25,042 nucleotides of DNA from Bog-756 sp036513075 (lineage in GTDB: Bacteria; Actinomycetota; Acidimicrobiia; Acidimicrobiales; RAAP-2): the NCBI GenBank assembly GCA_036513075.1, contig DATBZS010000075.1, positions 1 through 25,042 of the forward strand, written 5' to 3'. Of the stretch, positions 6,957 through 14,783 are shown one piece after another. The notes under the pieces are model-generated. The model searched no databases. It worked only from the letters and a program-made list of their open reading frames with translations, and was not told the DNA's origin. Position 1 is the stretch's first letter. Each line of letters opens with the position of its first letter. The translations under genes were made by a program, and so were the position numbers.

Positions 6957-7598
6957 GTGCCGAAGCTCCGGGTCCACGCTGTCTCGACGTCCCTCGACGG
7001 CTGTATCGCCGGACCGTCCCAAAGCGAGGCCCATCCGCTCGGCATCGGCGGCGAACAGTTGCACGAATGGATCTTCGCCACCCGCAGCGGGCGGGCCATG
7101 ATCGGCCAGGACGGGGGCGAGGTGGGGACCGACGACGACTTCGTGGCCGCCGGATTCGACGGGATCGGCGCCACGATCATGGGCCGCAACATGTTCGGTC
7201 CCATCCGGGGCGAATGGGGTTCCCCGGCGTGGACCGGGTGGTGGGGCGGGGATCCCCCATTCCACCACGACGTGTTCGTGCTCACCCATCATCCCCGTCC
7301 GTCGCTGCCCATGGCAGGCGGGACCACGTTCCACTTCGTGACCGAAGGCGCACCGGTCGCTCTCGAGCGGGCCCGTGAGGCCGCCGGCGCCTCCGACATC
7401 CGGATCGGTGGCGGGGCCGGAACCATCCGCGCCTTCCTCGAACTCGGTCTCGTCGACGAGATGCACGTGGCCGTCGTCCCGGTGCTCCTCGGTGACGGCG
7501 AGTGCCTGTTCGAGAGGTCGCAATGGCCGAGCGGCTACCGCTGCGAGTCTTACGTGGCGACCGAACGCGCCGCACACTTCCGACTCGTCCCCCGCTGA
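6957..7598 (+). CDS. DHFR/RibD C-terminal-type reductase
   Basis: 213 residues of the dihydrofolate-reductase-like fold used by RibD C-terminal domains and many stand-alone NADPH reductases. LRVHAVSTSLDGCIAG is the N-terminal strand with the SLDG signature, FDGIGATIMGRNMFGPIRG the central MGRxTF-like block, and SDIRIGGGAGTIRAFLELGLVDEMHVAVVPVLLGDGECLF the GGG nucleotide-binding loop and C-terminal strands. The substrate is not known; it is unlikely to be the cell's folate enzyme, because the usual DHFR motifs are absent. It starts at GTG 6957 next to a TATCGT promoter element. Confidence 0.85.
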   Translation: MPKLRVHAVSTSLDGCIAGPSQSEAHPLGIGGEQLHEWIFATRSGRAMIGQDGGEVGTDDDFVAAGFDGIGATIMGRNMFGPIRGEWGSPAWTGWWGGDPPFHHDVFVLTHHPRPSLPMAGGTTFHFVTEGAPVALERAREAAGASDIRIGGGAGTIRAFLELGLVDEMHVAVVPVLLGDGECLFERSQWPSGYRCESYVATERAAHFRLVPR

Positions 7599-7804
7599 CG
7601 CCCACAGCTCTGCGGGCACTCTCGTGAGCTGTCCGTAGGCCAACGGTGCCATCCTCTGCCGATCGATGACACCTCGCCACTGCTCGGGCTCGACAATCTG
7701 GCCGGCTTCGTGGCCGCGACCATAAGCCGAGTCGGTCGGACAGAGGCCGTTCGTGGCGGCATTGCCGTGGTCAGTACCGTGCCACAGGCGGACCTGCCCG
7801 TCCG
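7599..7804. other. 206-base gap with no supported gene
   Basis: The reading frame of the reductase stays open after its TGA and gives a fairly protein-like stretch (about IDDTSPLLGLDNLAGFVAATISRVG) with no start codon in a useful position. The minus strand gives no convincing protein. It could be a decayed gene piece or plain intergenic DNA. Confidence 0.4.
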
Positions 7805-8452
7805 CTACAGCTCGGGCCGGTCGAACGCGCCTAACCCCATCAGTCGAGCGATCTCGGGGGCGCCGCCGATTCCCCCGGCCAGATCCTCGATGACTCCGAC
7901 CCGGTCGTACTCCGACTTGTTCTGGCTCAACTTGGCCTTGGCCTCGACCCGGTCGACCACCAGCTCGAAGCTGACGATGCCCCGTGCCAACCCCCCGACA
8001 TAGCCGGCAGGAGCGTCGGCTACCCGCCACGGCTCGGCCCGATCGGCCTCGTGGGCATCGGTAAGGTCGGTCACGGCGGCAAGTGTCCGGTCGACGTTGT
8101 CGGTCAACTGCAAGGTGCCATGAGCATGGACCTCGACGTAGTTCCAGGTGGGGACCACCTTGCCGGTCTCCGCCTTGGAGGGGTAGGCCGACGGCGACAC
8201 ACAGGCGTGGGGTCCGACGAACAATGCTACGGCCGGCACGGACCCCTCGCCGATCTTGGCCTGAGGGTTCGAGCGGGACACATGGCCGCGCAGCCGCCAC
8301 GGTCCTTCTTCTGGCTCGTCGAGCAGGAGGGGCACGCTGGAGGCCGCGAAGCCCTCCGCTCCGTGGGTGACGACCTGGGCGAAGGCGAGGGCACGGATGA
8401 GCCCGGCGATGACGGCCGGATCGGTCACCTCGAATGCCGGGACCCGGTTCAC
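7805..8452 (-). CDS. PaiB-like FMN-binding protein
   Basis: 215 residues matching the PaiB family (FMN_bind_2), split-barrel flavin proteins first described as negative transcriptional regulators of protease and sporulation genes in Bacillus. Marks are PAFEVTDPAVIAGLIRALAFAQVVTH at the N-terminus, GHVSRSNPQ, the highly characteristic VVPTWNYVEVHAHGTL and VEAKAKLSQNKSEYDR. GTG 8452 gives the family's normal length and N-terminus. A TTG at 8485 would add 11 residues. A TACGGT hexamer on the minus strand near 8500 could be the promoter of either. Its role here is probably flavin or heme related, or regulatory; no target is visible. Confidence 0.85.
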   Translation of the reverse strand: MNRVPAFEVTDPAVIAGLIRALAFAQVVTHGAEGFAASSVPLLLDEPEEGPWRLRGHVSRSNPQAKIGEGSVPAVALFVGPHACVSPSAYPSKAETGKVVPTWNYVEVHAHGTLQLTDNVDRTLAAVTDLTDAHEADRAEPWRVADAPAGYVGGLARGIVSFELVVDRVEAKAKLSQNKSEYDRVGVIEDLAGGIGGAPEIARLMGLGAFDRPEL

Positions 8453-8551
8453 CGCACCGTCACCCGTCTCCGGCCGTCGGATCAACCACGGCCGTCACCG
8501 TATCCGGCCCTCGCACCCCACAATGGGGCCGATGGCTCACAGGATCCGGCG

Positions 8552-9199
8552 CTAAGTGGCCCAATTGGTGAGCTGGTACCGGTTCGCCAGCTGCAGCTTG
8601 CGCAGTACCGCCGACACATGGCTCTCGACCGTCTTGGTCGAGATGCCCAGTTCGCGGGCGATCTCCTTGTAGGCGTAGCCACGGGCAATGAGGCGCAGCA
8701 CCTCCCGCTCCCGGGGCGTCAGCTGGTCGAGTTCGGGGTCGAACGAGGGAGCCGGCACACCCTGTCCGGTCGGGTCGGCGAATGCGTCCAGCACGAAGCC
8801 GGCCAACCGCGGGGAGAAGACCGCGTCACCGTCGGCGATGCGCCGGATGGCGTCGAGCAATTCCGGTCCCGAGATGTTCTTGGTGACATAGCCCCGGGCG
8901 CCGGCCCGGATGACATCGATGACGTCCTCGGCCGCATCAGACACCGACAGGGCGAGGAAGGCGACCTCTGGCGCGGTGGTAATCACGGCCTCCAGCACCG
9001 CCCGACCCCCGCCCCCGGGCATGTGGACGTCCAGCAGCACCACGTCGGGTCGGCGCTCCTCGATCAACTCGACCGCGGCCTCCACCTCATCTGCCTCCCC
9101 CACGACCTCGACCGCGTCGCCGAGCTCGGCCCGGATGCCGGACCGGATGAGGGCGTGGTCGTCCACCACGAACACCCGGAGACGGGCGCTTTCGGTCAC
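8552..9199 (-). CDS. NarL/FixJ-family response regulator
   Basis: 215 residues. The receiver domain is residues 7-125, with the acidic pair DD near 13-14, phospho-acceptor Asp57 in VVLLDVHMP, the conserved Ser in LALSVSD and Lys in YVTKN. A LuxR-type helix-turn-helix follows (LTPREREVLRLIARGYAYKEIARELGISTKTVESHVSAVLRKL). GTG 9199 overlaps the kinase stop codon (GTGA), so it is translationally coupled to the upstream histidine kinase, its evident partner. A longer frame starting at 9214 inside the kinase gene was not chosen. The pair resembles LiaSR/VraSR-like cell-envelope stress systems. Confidence 0.92.
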   Translation of the reverse strand: MTESARLRVFVVDDHALIRSGIRAELGDAVEVVGEADEVEAAVELIEERRPDVVLLDVHMPGGGGRAVLEAVITTAPEVAFLALSVSDAAEDVIDVIRAGARGYVTKNISGPELLDAIRRIADGDAVFSPRLAGFVLDAFADPTGQGVPAPSFDPELDQLTPREREVLRLIARGYAYKEIARELGISTKTVESHVSAVLRKLQLANRYQLTNWAT

Positions 9200-10401
9200 C
9201 GGTCGCCCGCGCAACGAGGAAGGACGAATTCAACCTCGCACCCCGTGCCCGGCGCACTCGACACCGTCACCCGGCCACCGACCCGCACCATCCGCTCGAC
9301 CATCGACGAGGCGATCCCCTGGCGATCGGCGGGCACCTCGTCAGGATTGAAGCCCTTGCCCAGGTCGCGGACGAATACTGACACGACATTCGGCTCGACT
9401 TCGGCGAAGACGGCCAGGTCGGTGCAGCCGGACCATTTGGCGGCATTCAAGCTGGCCTCCCGGCAGGCACTGACCAGCGAGGAGGTCGCGTCGTCCATCG
9501 GACAGTCACCCACCAGGATCAGATCGAGCCCGACACCGTAGGAGTCCTCGATCTCGCGTTCGACGCCGGCCATCGCCTCAGCGAACGTCTCGGGCTGGTC
9601 CGCGTGGCGTCCGAGCATGGCCGGATTGAACAGCCAGTGGCGAAGCTCGCGCTCCTGGAGCCGGGCGAGGCGGGTCACCTCGGACGGGTCACCGGCGGCC
9701 TTCTGGATCAGCAGGAGCGTCTGCAGTACGGAATCGTGCACGTGGGACGCCATGTCGGCCCGCTCCTCAGCCCGCACCCGCTCGCGTCGCTCGGTCGAAA
9801 GTTCGCGCAGGGTCCGGACCCACCACGGGGCGAACAGGACCAGGAAACCGCCGACGAAGGCAACCGCGCCGACCAGGACCCTGAATGCCGCCCCCGAGTA
9901 GTTCCCGATCTTGGACAGCTCCGAGATCCCGCCGATGATGAGGACCGCGCTGATGACAGCTCGGGCGGCAAACACCCGCCAGCCGGTGCCCGGGGTCGAT
10001 CCGATCACCGGTGCGGCATTGAGCGTCTCCCGCAGCCGGGCGGACTCGGCCGGCGAGGCGCCCCGCCATACGACCAGGGAGCCGACGGCCGCGGCCAGGA
10101 AGGACCACGCCGGTATGCCCAGGCCGTTGAGGCCCATGGCCTGGAGGACGAGTAGCACGGCGAGCACGGCCGTCGAAAAGGCCAGCACGATCTGCAGCTC
10201 CCGGCGGTCACCTACCACCCGGCCACCGATCGACGAGTCCTCGTCGGCGGCAGGCATGAAGACCCACAACGCCATGTAGAGGAGGACACCGATACCGCCC
10301 ACCGCCACGGACAGGACGGCCAGGATCCGCATCGTCCGGCCACCGACCCGAAACCTGGTGGCGAGCCCGCCACAGACCCCGGCGAGCACTCGGTTGTCCA
10401 C
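9196..10401 (-). CDS. PspC-domain sensor histidine kinase (NarX/LiaS type)
   Basis: 401 residues from GTG 10401. The first ~50 are a PspC domain (DNRVLAGVCGGLATRF then a membrane helix LLYMALWVFMP). Further membrane segments lie near residues 70-90, 98-113, 145-160 and 175-193. A HisKA_3 dimerization helix has its phospho-acceptor His222 in HDSVLQTLL. The HATPase domain has the N-box Asn319 in ASLNAAKW, DLGKG (346-350) and the GIASSMVERMVRVGGRVTVSSAPGTG lid. GTG 10401 is the only standard start close to the PspC domain. The frame stays open upstream without a better start, so the true N-terminus is uncertain. It pairs with the regulator downstream and faces another PspC protein. Confidence 0.88.
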   Translation of the reverse strand: MDNRVLAGVCGGLATRFRVGGRTMRILAVLSVAVGGIGVLLYMALWVFMPAADEDSSIGGRVVGDRRELQIVLAFSTAVLAVLLVLQAMGLNGLGIPAWSFLAAAVGSLVVWRGASPAESARLRETLNAAPVIGSTPGTGWRVFAARAVISAVLIIGGISELSKIGNYSGAAFRVLVGAVAFVGGFLVLFAPWWVRTLRELSTERRERVRAEERADMASHVHDSVLQTLLLIQKAAGDPSEVTRLARLQERELRHWLFNPAMLGRHADQPETFAEAMAGVEREIEDSYGVGLDLILVGDCPMDDATSSLVSACREASLNAAKWSGCTDLAVFAEVEPNVVSVFVRDLGKGFNPDEVPADRQGIASSMVERMVRVGGRVTVSSAPGTGCEVEFVLPRCAGDR

Positions 10402-10617
10402 AGAGCGGCGCAGGGGCCGGACCGGGCCTGGAGGATCGGTGGGGGACGTTGGGTGGGTCGTGGATGTGGTGGAGCGATGTCGTGCGATGGACCAATTGTC
10501 CCACGGTAGGGTCCTCCAGGCGATGGGTGGGATCCCTGACGAACCCGGACCTTGTGGTGCCGTGACCGGGGGATGACCCCGATTGCCTGCGGCCCAGGTC
10601 AAGCCCACAGTGGCAGC
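10402..10617. promoter_or_regulatory. Divergent promoter region between the two PspC genes
   Basis: 216 bases between the kinase start and the ATG of the PspC/LiaF-like gene. On the minus strand TACCGT (plus coordinates 10503-10508) is a candidate -10, giving a leader of about 95 bases before GTG 10401. On the plus strand CACAGT (10606-10611) lies 6 bases before ATG 10618 as a weak leaderless -10. No clear dyad operator was seen. Such divergent layout commonly means the regulator controls both sides. Confidence 0.4.
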
Positions 10618-11544
10618 ATGACCGTCACCGAAGAGCTCCCACCCACAGAGATGCCCCCGGGTCCTCCTGAGCCGACCGGGCCCGATCAGCTGCGCAGAAG
10701 CTCGGCGCACCGCCTGGTCGGCGGTGTCTGTGGCGGTATCGCCGATCGGTTCGACATCGACGTGACCATCGTCCGGGTCGCCTTCGTGGTGGCGGCCTGC
10801 TTCTGGGGACTCGGGGCGGTCATCTACCTGGCTATGTGGGCCCTGTTGCCCCCGGACCGGAACGCCGACCCAATCGAGGGTTCGCTCAACGACCCGGACG
10901 CGCCCAAGGGCCCGCCGTGGCTCACCTATGTGCTCCTGACCGGTGCACTCGTCCTCGGCCTGATCCTCAGCTCGACGTGGTGGGGCGGTCCCCGCTGGGG
11001 TGGCGGACTTGGCCTCGGCTGGGCGCTGGTCCTGTTCGCCGTGGTGGTCGTCGCCCTGCGGCGGCCGTCGCGGGTCCCGAGCTTCGGTCGGATCCTCCTC
11101 ACTCTGGCGCTGGTCGTGCTCAGCGCACTGATCCTGGCCGCCGGTGCGTTCTTCGGCGCCGTCGCCACCACCGGCGTCCCGCTCACCGGCGGCATCGGCC
11201 AACGGATCATCCAGCCGACGACGGCGGCCCAGTTGCAACCCGCCTACCGCCTGGCGTTCGGCAGTTTGACGGTCGATCTGACCCGCATGTCACTCGGGCC
11301 CGTCACCCGCACCGTCGTGGCCTCGGTCGGCGTGGGCACGCTGGTGGTCGACGTCCCCCCGGGTGCGGCCGTCGATGTCCGGGCCAACACGTCGATCGGC
11401 TCCGTCGACTACGGGGCGTCCGGCCCGGCGTCGTTCGCAACGCCGTCCGGGCCGGTGTCTATCTTCGGCACGCCCCGCCCGCAGCTCGTGGTGGACGCCC
11501 AGGTAGGCATGGGCCAGATCCGGCTCGAGCGGGGCGACGACTGA
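10618..11544 (+). CDS. PspC-domain membrane protein with LiaF-like C-terminal domain
   Basis: 308 residues. The Pro-rich N-terminus (about 1-35) is followed by a PspC domain (RRSSAHRLVGGVCGGIADRFDIDVTIVRVAFVVAACFWGLGAVIYLAMWALLPP). Membrane helices follow near residues 100-118, 128-145 and 160-180. The last ~120 residues (AYRLAFGSLTVDLTRMS...VGVGTLVVDVPPGAAVDVRANTSIGSVDY) form repeated beta strands with G-x-G turns, the pattern of the LiaF/YvqF C-terminal toast-rack-like domain. In Bacillus, LiaF holds the LiaS kinase inactive at the membrane. Given the divergent PspC kinase/regulator pair, this is probably the third, inhibitory component of a LiaFSR-like envelope-stress system. Confidence 0.85.
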   Translation: MTVTEELPPTEMPPGPPEPTGPDQLRRSSAHRLVGGVCGGIADRFDIDVTIVRVAFVVAACFWGLGAVIYLAMWALLPPDRNADPIEGSLNDPDAPKGPPWLTYVLLTGALVLGLILSSTWWGGPRWGGGLGLGWALVLFAVVVVALRRPSRVPSFGRILLTLALVVLSALILAAGAFFGAVATTGVPLTGGIGQRIIQPTTAAQLQPAYRLAFGSLTVDLTRMSLGPVTRTVVASVGVGTLVVDVPPGAAVDVRANTSIGSVDYGASGPASFATPSGPVSIFGTPRPQLVVDAQVGMGQIRLERGDD

Positions 11545-11561
11545 GAGCTACCGGCCCCCGG

Positions 11562-12002
11562 TTACTCGTCAGCGTCCGTGACGTTGAACATCCACCGCAC
11601 ACCGAACTTGTCGAGGCACGTCCCCCAGTAGGAGCCCCAGGGCATGTGGTTCAGACCGGTGCCGTCAGCCCCGCCATCGGCGAGTGAGGCGTAGAGGCGC
11701 TCCGCCTCCTCGGTAGTGTCCGGCTCGAGGTTCAAGGTGGTGTTGTTGCCCACCCGCAGTTCCTGGCCCATCGACTCGAGCATGTCGGTGGCCATGATCA
11801 CGTGGCCGGCCAGAATCGGCAGCTCCACGTGCAGGACCTTCGAACGCTCATGGTCCGGAAGCTCGGGCGCCCCCGGCCCAGCCGGCATGTCACCGAAGCG
11901 CGTGATCGGGACGGACGGCTCGGTGCCGAACACCGATGCGTAGAAGGCGAAGGCCTCCTCGGTCGTTCCCGGGAAGTTGAGGTAGGTGCTGACTCGGCTC
12001 AT
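11562..12002 (-). CDS. VOC-superfamily protein, PhnB-like
   Basis: 146 residues resembling the PhnB/YjdN-type vicinal oxygen chelate proteins (often annotated 3-demethylubiquinone methyltransferase-like). STYLNFPGTTEEAFAFYASVFGTEP opens the first beta-alpha-beta module, and HMPWGSYWGTCLDKFGVRWMFNV is the typical C-terminal strand block. The catalytic role is unknown for this family. ATG 12002 has a strong GAGGAG ribosome site 6 bases upstream. It converges on the LiaF-like gene. Confidence 0.85.
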   Translation of the reverse strand: MSRVSTYLNFPGTTEEAFAFYASVFGTEPSVPITRFGDMPAGPGAPELPDHERSKVLHVELPILAGHVIMATDMLESMGQELRVGNNTTLNLEPDTTEEAERLYASLADGGADGTGLNHMPWGSYWGTCLDKFGVRWMFNVTDADE

Positions 12003-12108
12003 GGGGACTCCTCGCTCCTGAATACGCGGACCGTGCCTCGTCATGGTGATCCAGGACCGTTGTGCAGCGCAAGGTCCTCTGCCGCCGACCTCTCGCCCGA
12101 CTGGCGAG

Positions 12109-12528
12109 TCAGTCGGGCAGGATGCCGGTGGCCGAGGTGGCGACGAATGTCGCCACCAGGCGCTGGTCGTCCACCATGGACCGGCGGAACTCGTTCCAGT
12201 TCTCGTGCTCGCCGCTGCCGCGGCGGTAGTACTCGACGAGCTCGTCGACCACGGCGTCATCGGGCGACTGGGCCACCGGGCTCAGCTCCACATGGCCATC
12301 GAGCGAGACCCAGGTGAACACGTCCTCGCCGAAGATGAACAGAGCGGCGCGCGGGTCGCGACGGAGGTTCCTGGTCTTAGCCCGGGTAGCTGTCACCGAG
12401 ATGGTGAATCGGTCGGCGTCGGCTCCGTAGAAGATCACCGACTGCTGGGGTCGACCGTCGGCTCGCAGGGTGGTCAGCACGGCATTGCGCCGACCGGCGG
12501 CGAACTCCAGTGCGCGGTCGAGTTCCAT
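12109..12528 (-). CDS. PPOX-class flavin/F420-binding protein
   Basis: 139 residues of the pyridoxamine-5'-phosphate-oxidase-like split barrel. AVLTTLRADGRPQQSVIFYGADADRFTISVTATRAKTRNLRRDPRAALFIFGED is the standard opening (TTxxxDGxP, then TxRxxKxRNLxRDPR), which in actinobacteria usually marks the F420-dependent or heme/biliverdin-binding subfamily. Probably an F420H2-dependent reductase or related; the substrate is unknown. ATG 12528 has GAAGGA directly upstream and TACAGT 6 bases upstream, so either leaderless or SD-led initiation is possible. Confidence 0.85.
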   Translation of the reverse strand: MELDRALEFAAGRRNAVLTTLRADGRPQQSVIFYGADADRFTISVTATRAKTRNLRRDPRAALFIFGEDVFTWVSLDGHVELSPVAQSPDDAVVDELVEYYRRGSGEHENWNEFRRSMVDDQRLVATFVATSATGILPD

Positions 12529-12534
12529 TCCTTC

Positions 12535-12540
12535 ACTGTA
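12535..12540 (-). promoter_or_regulatory. -10 element of the PPOX-type gene
   Basis: TACAGT on the minus strand, 6 bases before ATG 12528. Confidence 0.45.
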
Positions 12541-12579
12541 GGGCGGGCCCCGTCGGCCTGTGCCGGGCCACCCCGTCCG

Positions 12580-12942
12580 TCACGCCAGCGAGAAGTGGGG
12601 GTTGTAGATGAATCCGATGACCGTGCCGTCGGTGCGGCGCACCGAGGCGGTCACGATCCCCTCGCCTACTTCGGCGGCCGAGGTGTGCACCTTGCAACCG
12701 GCCTCGACCGCGGCGTCCACTGCGACCCGGACATCGGCCACGCCCCAGTAGATGAGGGCCCCGTCCGACGGATCGGCGTCGGGCAGGAGTCCGAGCTCGT
12801 AGCCGGCCACCTCGAACCCGACATAGAACGGTTCCTCGAAGTAGGGCGCAGCACCCAGGAAGTCGGTCCACCAGCGGGTGGCGCCGGCCAGGTCGGGGGC
12901 CGGATAGATGACCGTGCGGAGTCCGAGGAGGGGAACGCTCAT
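12580..12942 (-). CDS. VOC-family (glyoxalase-like) protein
   Basis: 120 residues, one VOC unit: GLRTVIYPAPDLAGATRWWTDFLGAAPYF at the start, then YVGFEVAGYELGLLPD and an ending RRTDGTVIGFIYNPHFSLA, where the usual DPxGN/xE metal-binding end is altered to RTDGTVIGFIYNP. Metal binding is therefore uncertain. The function is unknown. ATG 12942 has TAGAAC 6 bases upstream, a weak -10. It is transcribed in the same direction as the PPOX-like gene but 51 bases separate them. Confidence 0.8.
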   Translation of the reverse strand: MSVPLLGLRTVIYPAPDLAGATRWWTDFLGAAPYFEEPFYVGFEVAGYELGLLPDADPSDGALIYWGVADVRVAVDAAVEAGCKVHTSAAEVGEGIVTASVRRTDGTVIGFIYNPHFSLA

Positions 12943-13057
12943 GGCACCGTTCTACCCCACCCCTGTGTCACCGGCCCGACCCCGACGGGACCGGGGACGG
13001 TTCGGTCCGGTGGCGGAGCATGGCGCCACCTGGATGGCCGGCCCCGGCACCCACCGG

Positions 13058-13681
13058 TCACCCGCTCTTGTCTTCGATCTCCCAGGCGTGGTCGAGGACG
13101 TGCCATGCGAGGCGACGCAGGGCGTAGCCGACCGGCCACGGCGTTTCCACTGCGCCGGCCCCGAGCGCGGCCGCAAGCGCTGTCCGTTGGTCGGCCCACG
13201 GGGTCCTAGGCGGCACCCGGGCCCCGATCTTGCGCCCGTAGGACCGCTCGGCCTCGGTGACGTGGGCGACGACCGCATCGCGGTCCCGACCGCCGCCTCT
13301 CGGCCCCTTACGCAGGACCTCCGGGGCCACAGCCACCACCCGGTCGAAGTAGTTCCAGGCGTCACCGAGCAGGCCGACCTGACGGGCCAGCTCCCCACCG
13401 GTCGGTGGGTCCTCGTCCCACGGGCCGCGGGCGTCGGGCGCCCCGAAGTCGGTGGTCCGGTTGCCTTCGACGGTGCCGATGACGTCGAGCCTCCCACGCG
13501 GGGGTGTCCCGCGGACCACGACCCCATAGCGGTCACGGTAGGAGTCGAGCACCTCGAGAGCCCCATCCGCCGTCTTGGCCCGGCGGCACCATCCCGGCCA
13601 GTCGAGCGCCGCCGCAAAGACCGACGTACGACCGGCCTCCAGGTAGACCCTGACGGGTTGGCCCGTCGCCTTCGGTGCCAT
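13058..13681 (-). CDS. HicB-like N-terminus fused to DinB-like helical domain
   Basis: 207 residues. The first ~55 (VRVYLEAGRTSVFAAALDWPGWCRRAKTADGALEVLDSYRDRYGVVV) have the beta-beta-beta-alpha pattern of HicB/UPF0150-like domains, where a substrate-like chain enters the pathway A-LDWPGW. The rest is helical, with GLLGDAWNYFDRVVAVAPEVL and a closing GYALRRLAWHVLDHAWEIED carrying His residues placed as in DinB/DUF664 helical bundles. Similar proteins are common in actinobacteria without known function. Only 4 bases separate it from the DinB gene upstream. AGGAGG lies right against ATG 13681, unusually close. Confidence 0.65.
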   Translation of the reverse strand: MAPKATGQPVRVYLEAGRTSVFAAALDWPGWCRRAKTADGALEVLDSYRDRYGVVVRGTPPRGRLDVIGTVEGNRTTDFGAPDARGPWDEDPPTGGELARQVGLLGDAWNYFDRVVAVAPEVLRKGPRGGGRDRDAVVAHVTEAERSYGRKIGARVPPRTPWADQRTALAAALGAGAVETPWPVGYALRRLAWHVLDHAWEIEDKSG

Positions 13682-13685
13682 CCTC

Positions 13686-14162
13686 CTAGCGACCCACGGT
13701 CCCGTCGACCATCTCCCGAATGATGTCGGCGTGGCCGGCATGACGGGCCGTCTCCTCCAGGAGGTGGGCCAGCACCCACCGCAGCGTCGCCGGTGGAATG
13801 GTCTCGTCGCCGAGGCAGGGCGCGTCGGGTCCATCGGCTCCGGCCACCAATGCGTCGACCGTCACCCAGGTGGCCCGGTACTGCCCGACGGCATGGGCAA
13901 GGCCGTCACCTTCCGGCGGCGGCTCCTCGCCCACGTCGGTAGGAAGGCCGGCGAACCGGCGCACCATCCACGTCTGTTCGGCGTCGGCCATGTGGGTCAC
14001 CAACCAGAGCAGGTTGGTGCCGGTCGGGACCGGACTCCACGCTGCCTGTACGGGGGTGACCCCTTCGACCTTCCGCACCAGCGATTCCCGCTGGTACTGC
14101 AGAAGGGCCATAAGCGTCGACAGTTCGTCGGCCTCGATGCGCGGGGACCTGTGGTCGGTCAC
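13686..14162 (-). CDS. DinB-family protein (DUF664 type)
   Basis: 158 residues. LSTLMALLQYQRESLVRKVEGVTPVQAAWSPVPTGTNLLWLVTHMADAEQTWMVRRFAG is the DUF664 opening with the first metal-site His in the LVTHMA helix. The C-terminus, LRWVLAHLLEETARHAGHADIIREMVDG, carries the HxxxxARHAGHxD motif of thiol-dependent transferase-like four-helix bundles (relatives of mycothiol S-transferases). A metal-dependent role in thiol chemistry is likely for the family; the substrate is unknown. Start GTG 14162. It forms a two-gene unit with the HicB/DinB-like gene 4 bases downstream. Confidence 0.88.
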   Translation of the reverse strand: MTDHRSPRIEADELSTLMALLQYQRESLVRKVEGVTPVQAAWSPVPTGTNLLWLVTHMADAEQTWMVRRFAGLPTDVGEEPPPEGDGLAHAVGQYRATWVTVDALVAGADGPDAPCLGDETIPPATLRWVLAHLLEETARHAGHADIIREMVDGTVGR

Positions 14163-14187
14163 GGCGTCACCCTGGGTCCCGGTTCAC

Positions 14188-14739
14188 TCACGACGTCGAG
14201 ACGTCCCATAGGTGGTGGACCGGGTCGTGGACGATGTACCGGGACAGCGACTCGACGGTGAAGGGGCTCCCGTTCGACCGGGAACCCGGCCGGCCCCACT
14301 GGTCGTCCTGCACGTCGTCGAGCCTGGTGGCCAGTACTTCGGCCGACACCAGCAGGTCGGCCCGGACATTTTCCGGGTCCTGGAGGTCGTACCGCTCGGC
14401 CACCGCCGTCTCGTCCTGATCCCAGTTGGCGAACACCGGGTCGTCCTCATCGAGGAGGAGGCCGATCCGCTCGTCGGCGAGCCGCAGCACGTCCCGGACG
14501 TGGCAGCCGTACTCCAGGGCCGACCACCGGTCCGGACGGACGCGCACCCGCACGTCGTCCGCTCCCAGCCGGGTGGCCCACCGGGAGCCCACCGCACGCA
14601 CCTCGGCGCCCAGTTCGCCGCGGGAGCCGGCTGATACATCGAACCCGCAGTCCGGGCATGGGCGCTCCAACACCCACGTCCAGTCGCGGTCGTCAGGCGG
14701 CAGCGCATCGGGCGAGGCGTCGGCGGGTCCAGTCACCAT
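14188..14739 (-). CDS. DinB-like protein with N-terminal CPDCG motif
   Basis: 183 residues. WVLERPCPDCGFDVSAGSRGELGAEVRAVGSRW opens the protein; CPDCGFD is a frequent N-terminal tag in an actinobacterial DinB/MDMPI_N-like family. ALEYGCHVRDVLRLADERIGLLLDEDDPVF holds one His-bearing helix, and ESLSRYIVHDPVHHLWDV the C-terminal His-rich end, giving a plausible three-His metal site. It belongs to the same broad fold as the next gene. ATG 14739 is preceded by TATCGT at 6 bases; an ATG at 14760 lies upstream of that promoter element and was discarded. Confidence 0.8.
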   Translation of the reverse strand: MVTGPADASPDALPPDDRDWTWVLERPCPDCGFDVSAGSRGELGAEVRAVGSRWATRLGADDVRVRVRPDRWSALEYGCHVRDVLRLADERIGLLLDEDDPVFANWDQDETAVAERYDLQDPENVRADLLVSAEVLATRLDDVQDDQWGRPGSRSNGSPFTVESLSRYIVHDPVHHLWDVSTS

Positions 14740-14745
14740 GGCCCC

Positions 14746-14751
14746 ACGATA
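14746..14751 (-). promoter_or_regulatory. -10 element of the CPDCG DinB-like gene, leaderless type
   Basis: TATCGT on the minus strand, 6 bases before ATG 14739. It decides the start of that gene. Confidence 0.5.
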
Positions 14752-14783
14752 GGGGGCCACACCCGCTAGGCCCAGGGGCTGGA

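Noticed and set aside
8051..9541. A 496-codon open frame on the plus strand
   Set aside because: It runs antisense to PaiB, the response regulator and the kinase, all with clear motifs; its own sequence is low-complexity.
10208..10504. A minus-strand frame starting GTG 10504 as an alternative beginning for the histidine kinase
   Set aside because: It is out of frame with the PspC domain and runs to a stop; joining would need a frameshift for which there is no sign.
11550..11562. Short hairpin ACCGG-CCC-CCGGT between converging genes, as a terminator
   Set aside because: Only 5 bp, overlaps a stop codon, and no T-run follows on either strand.
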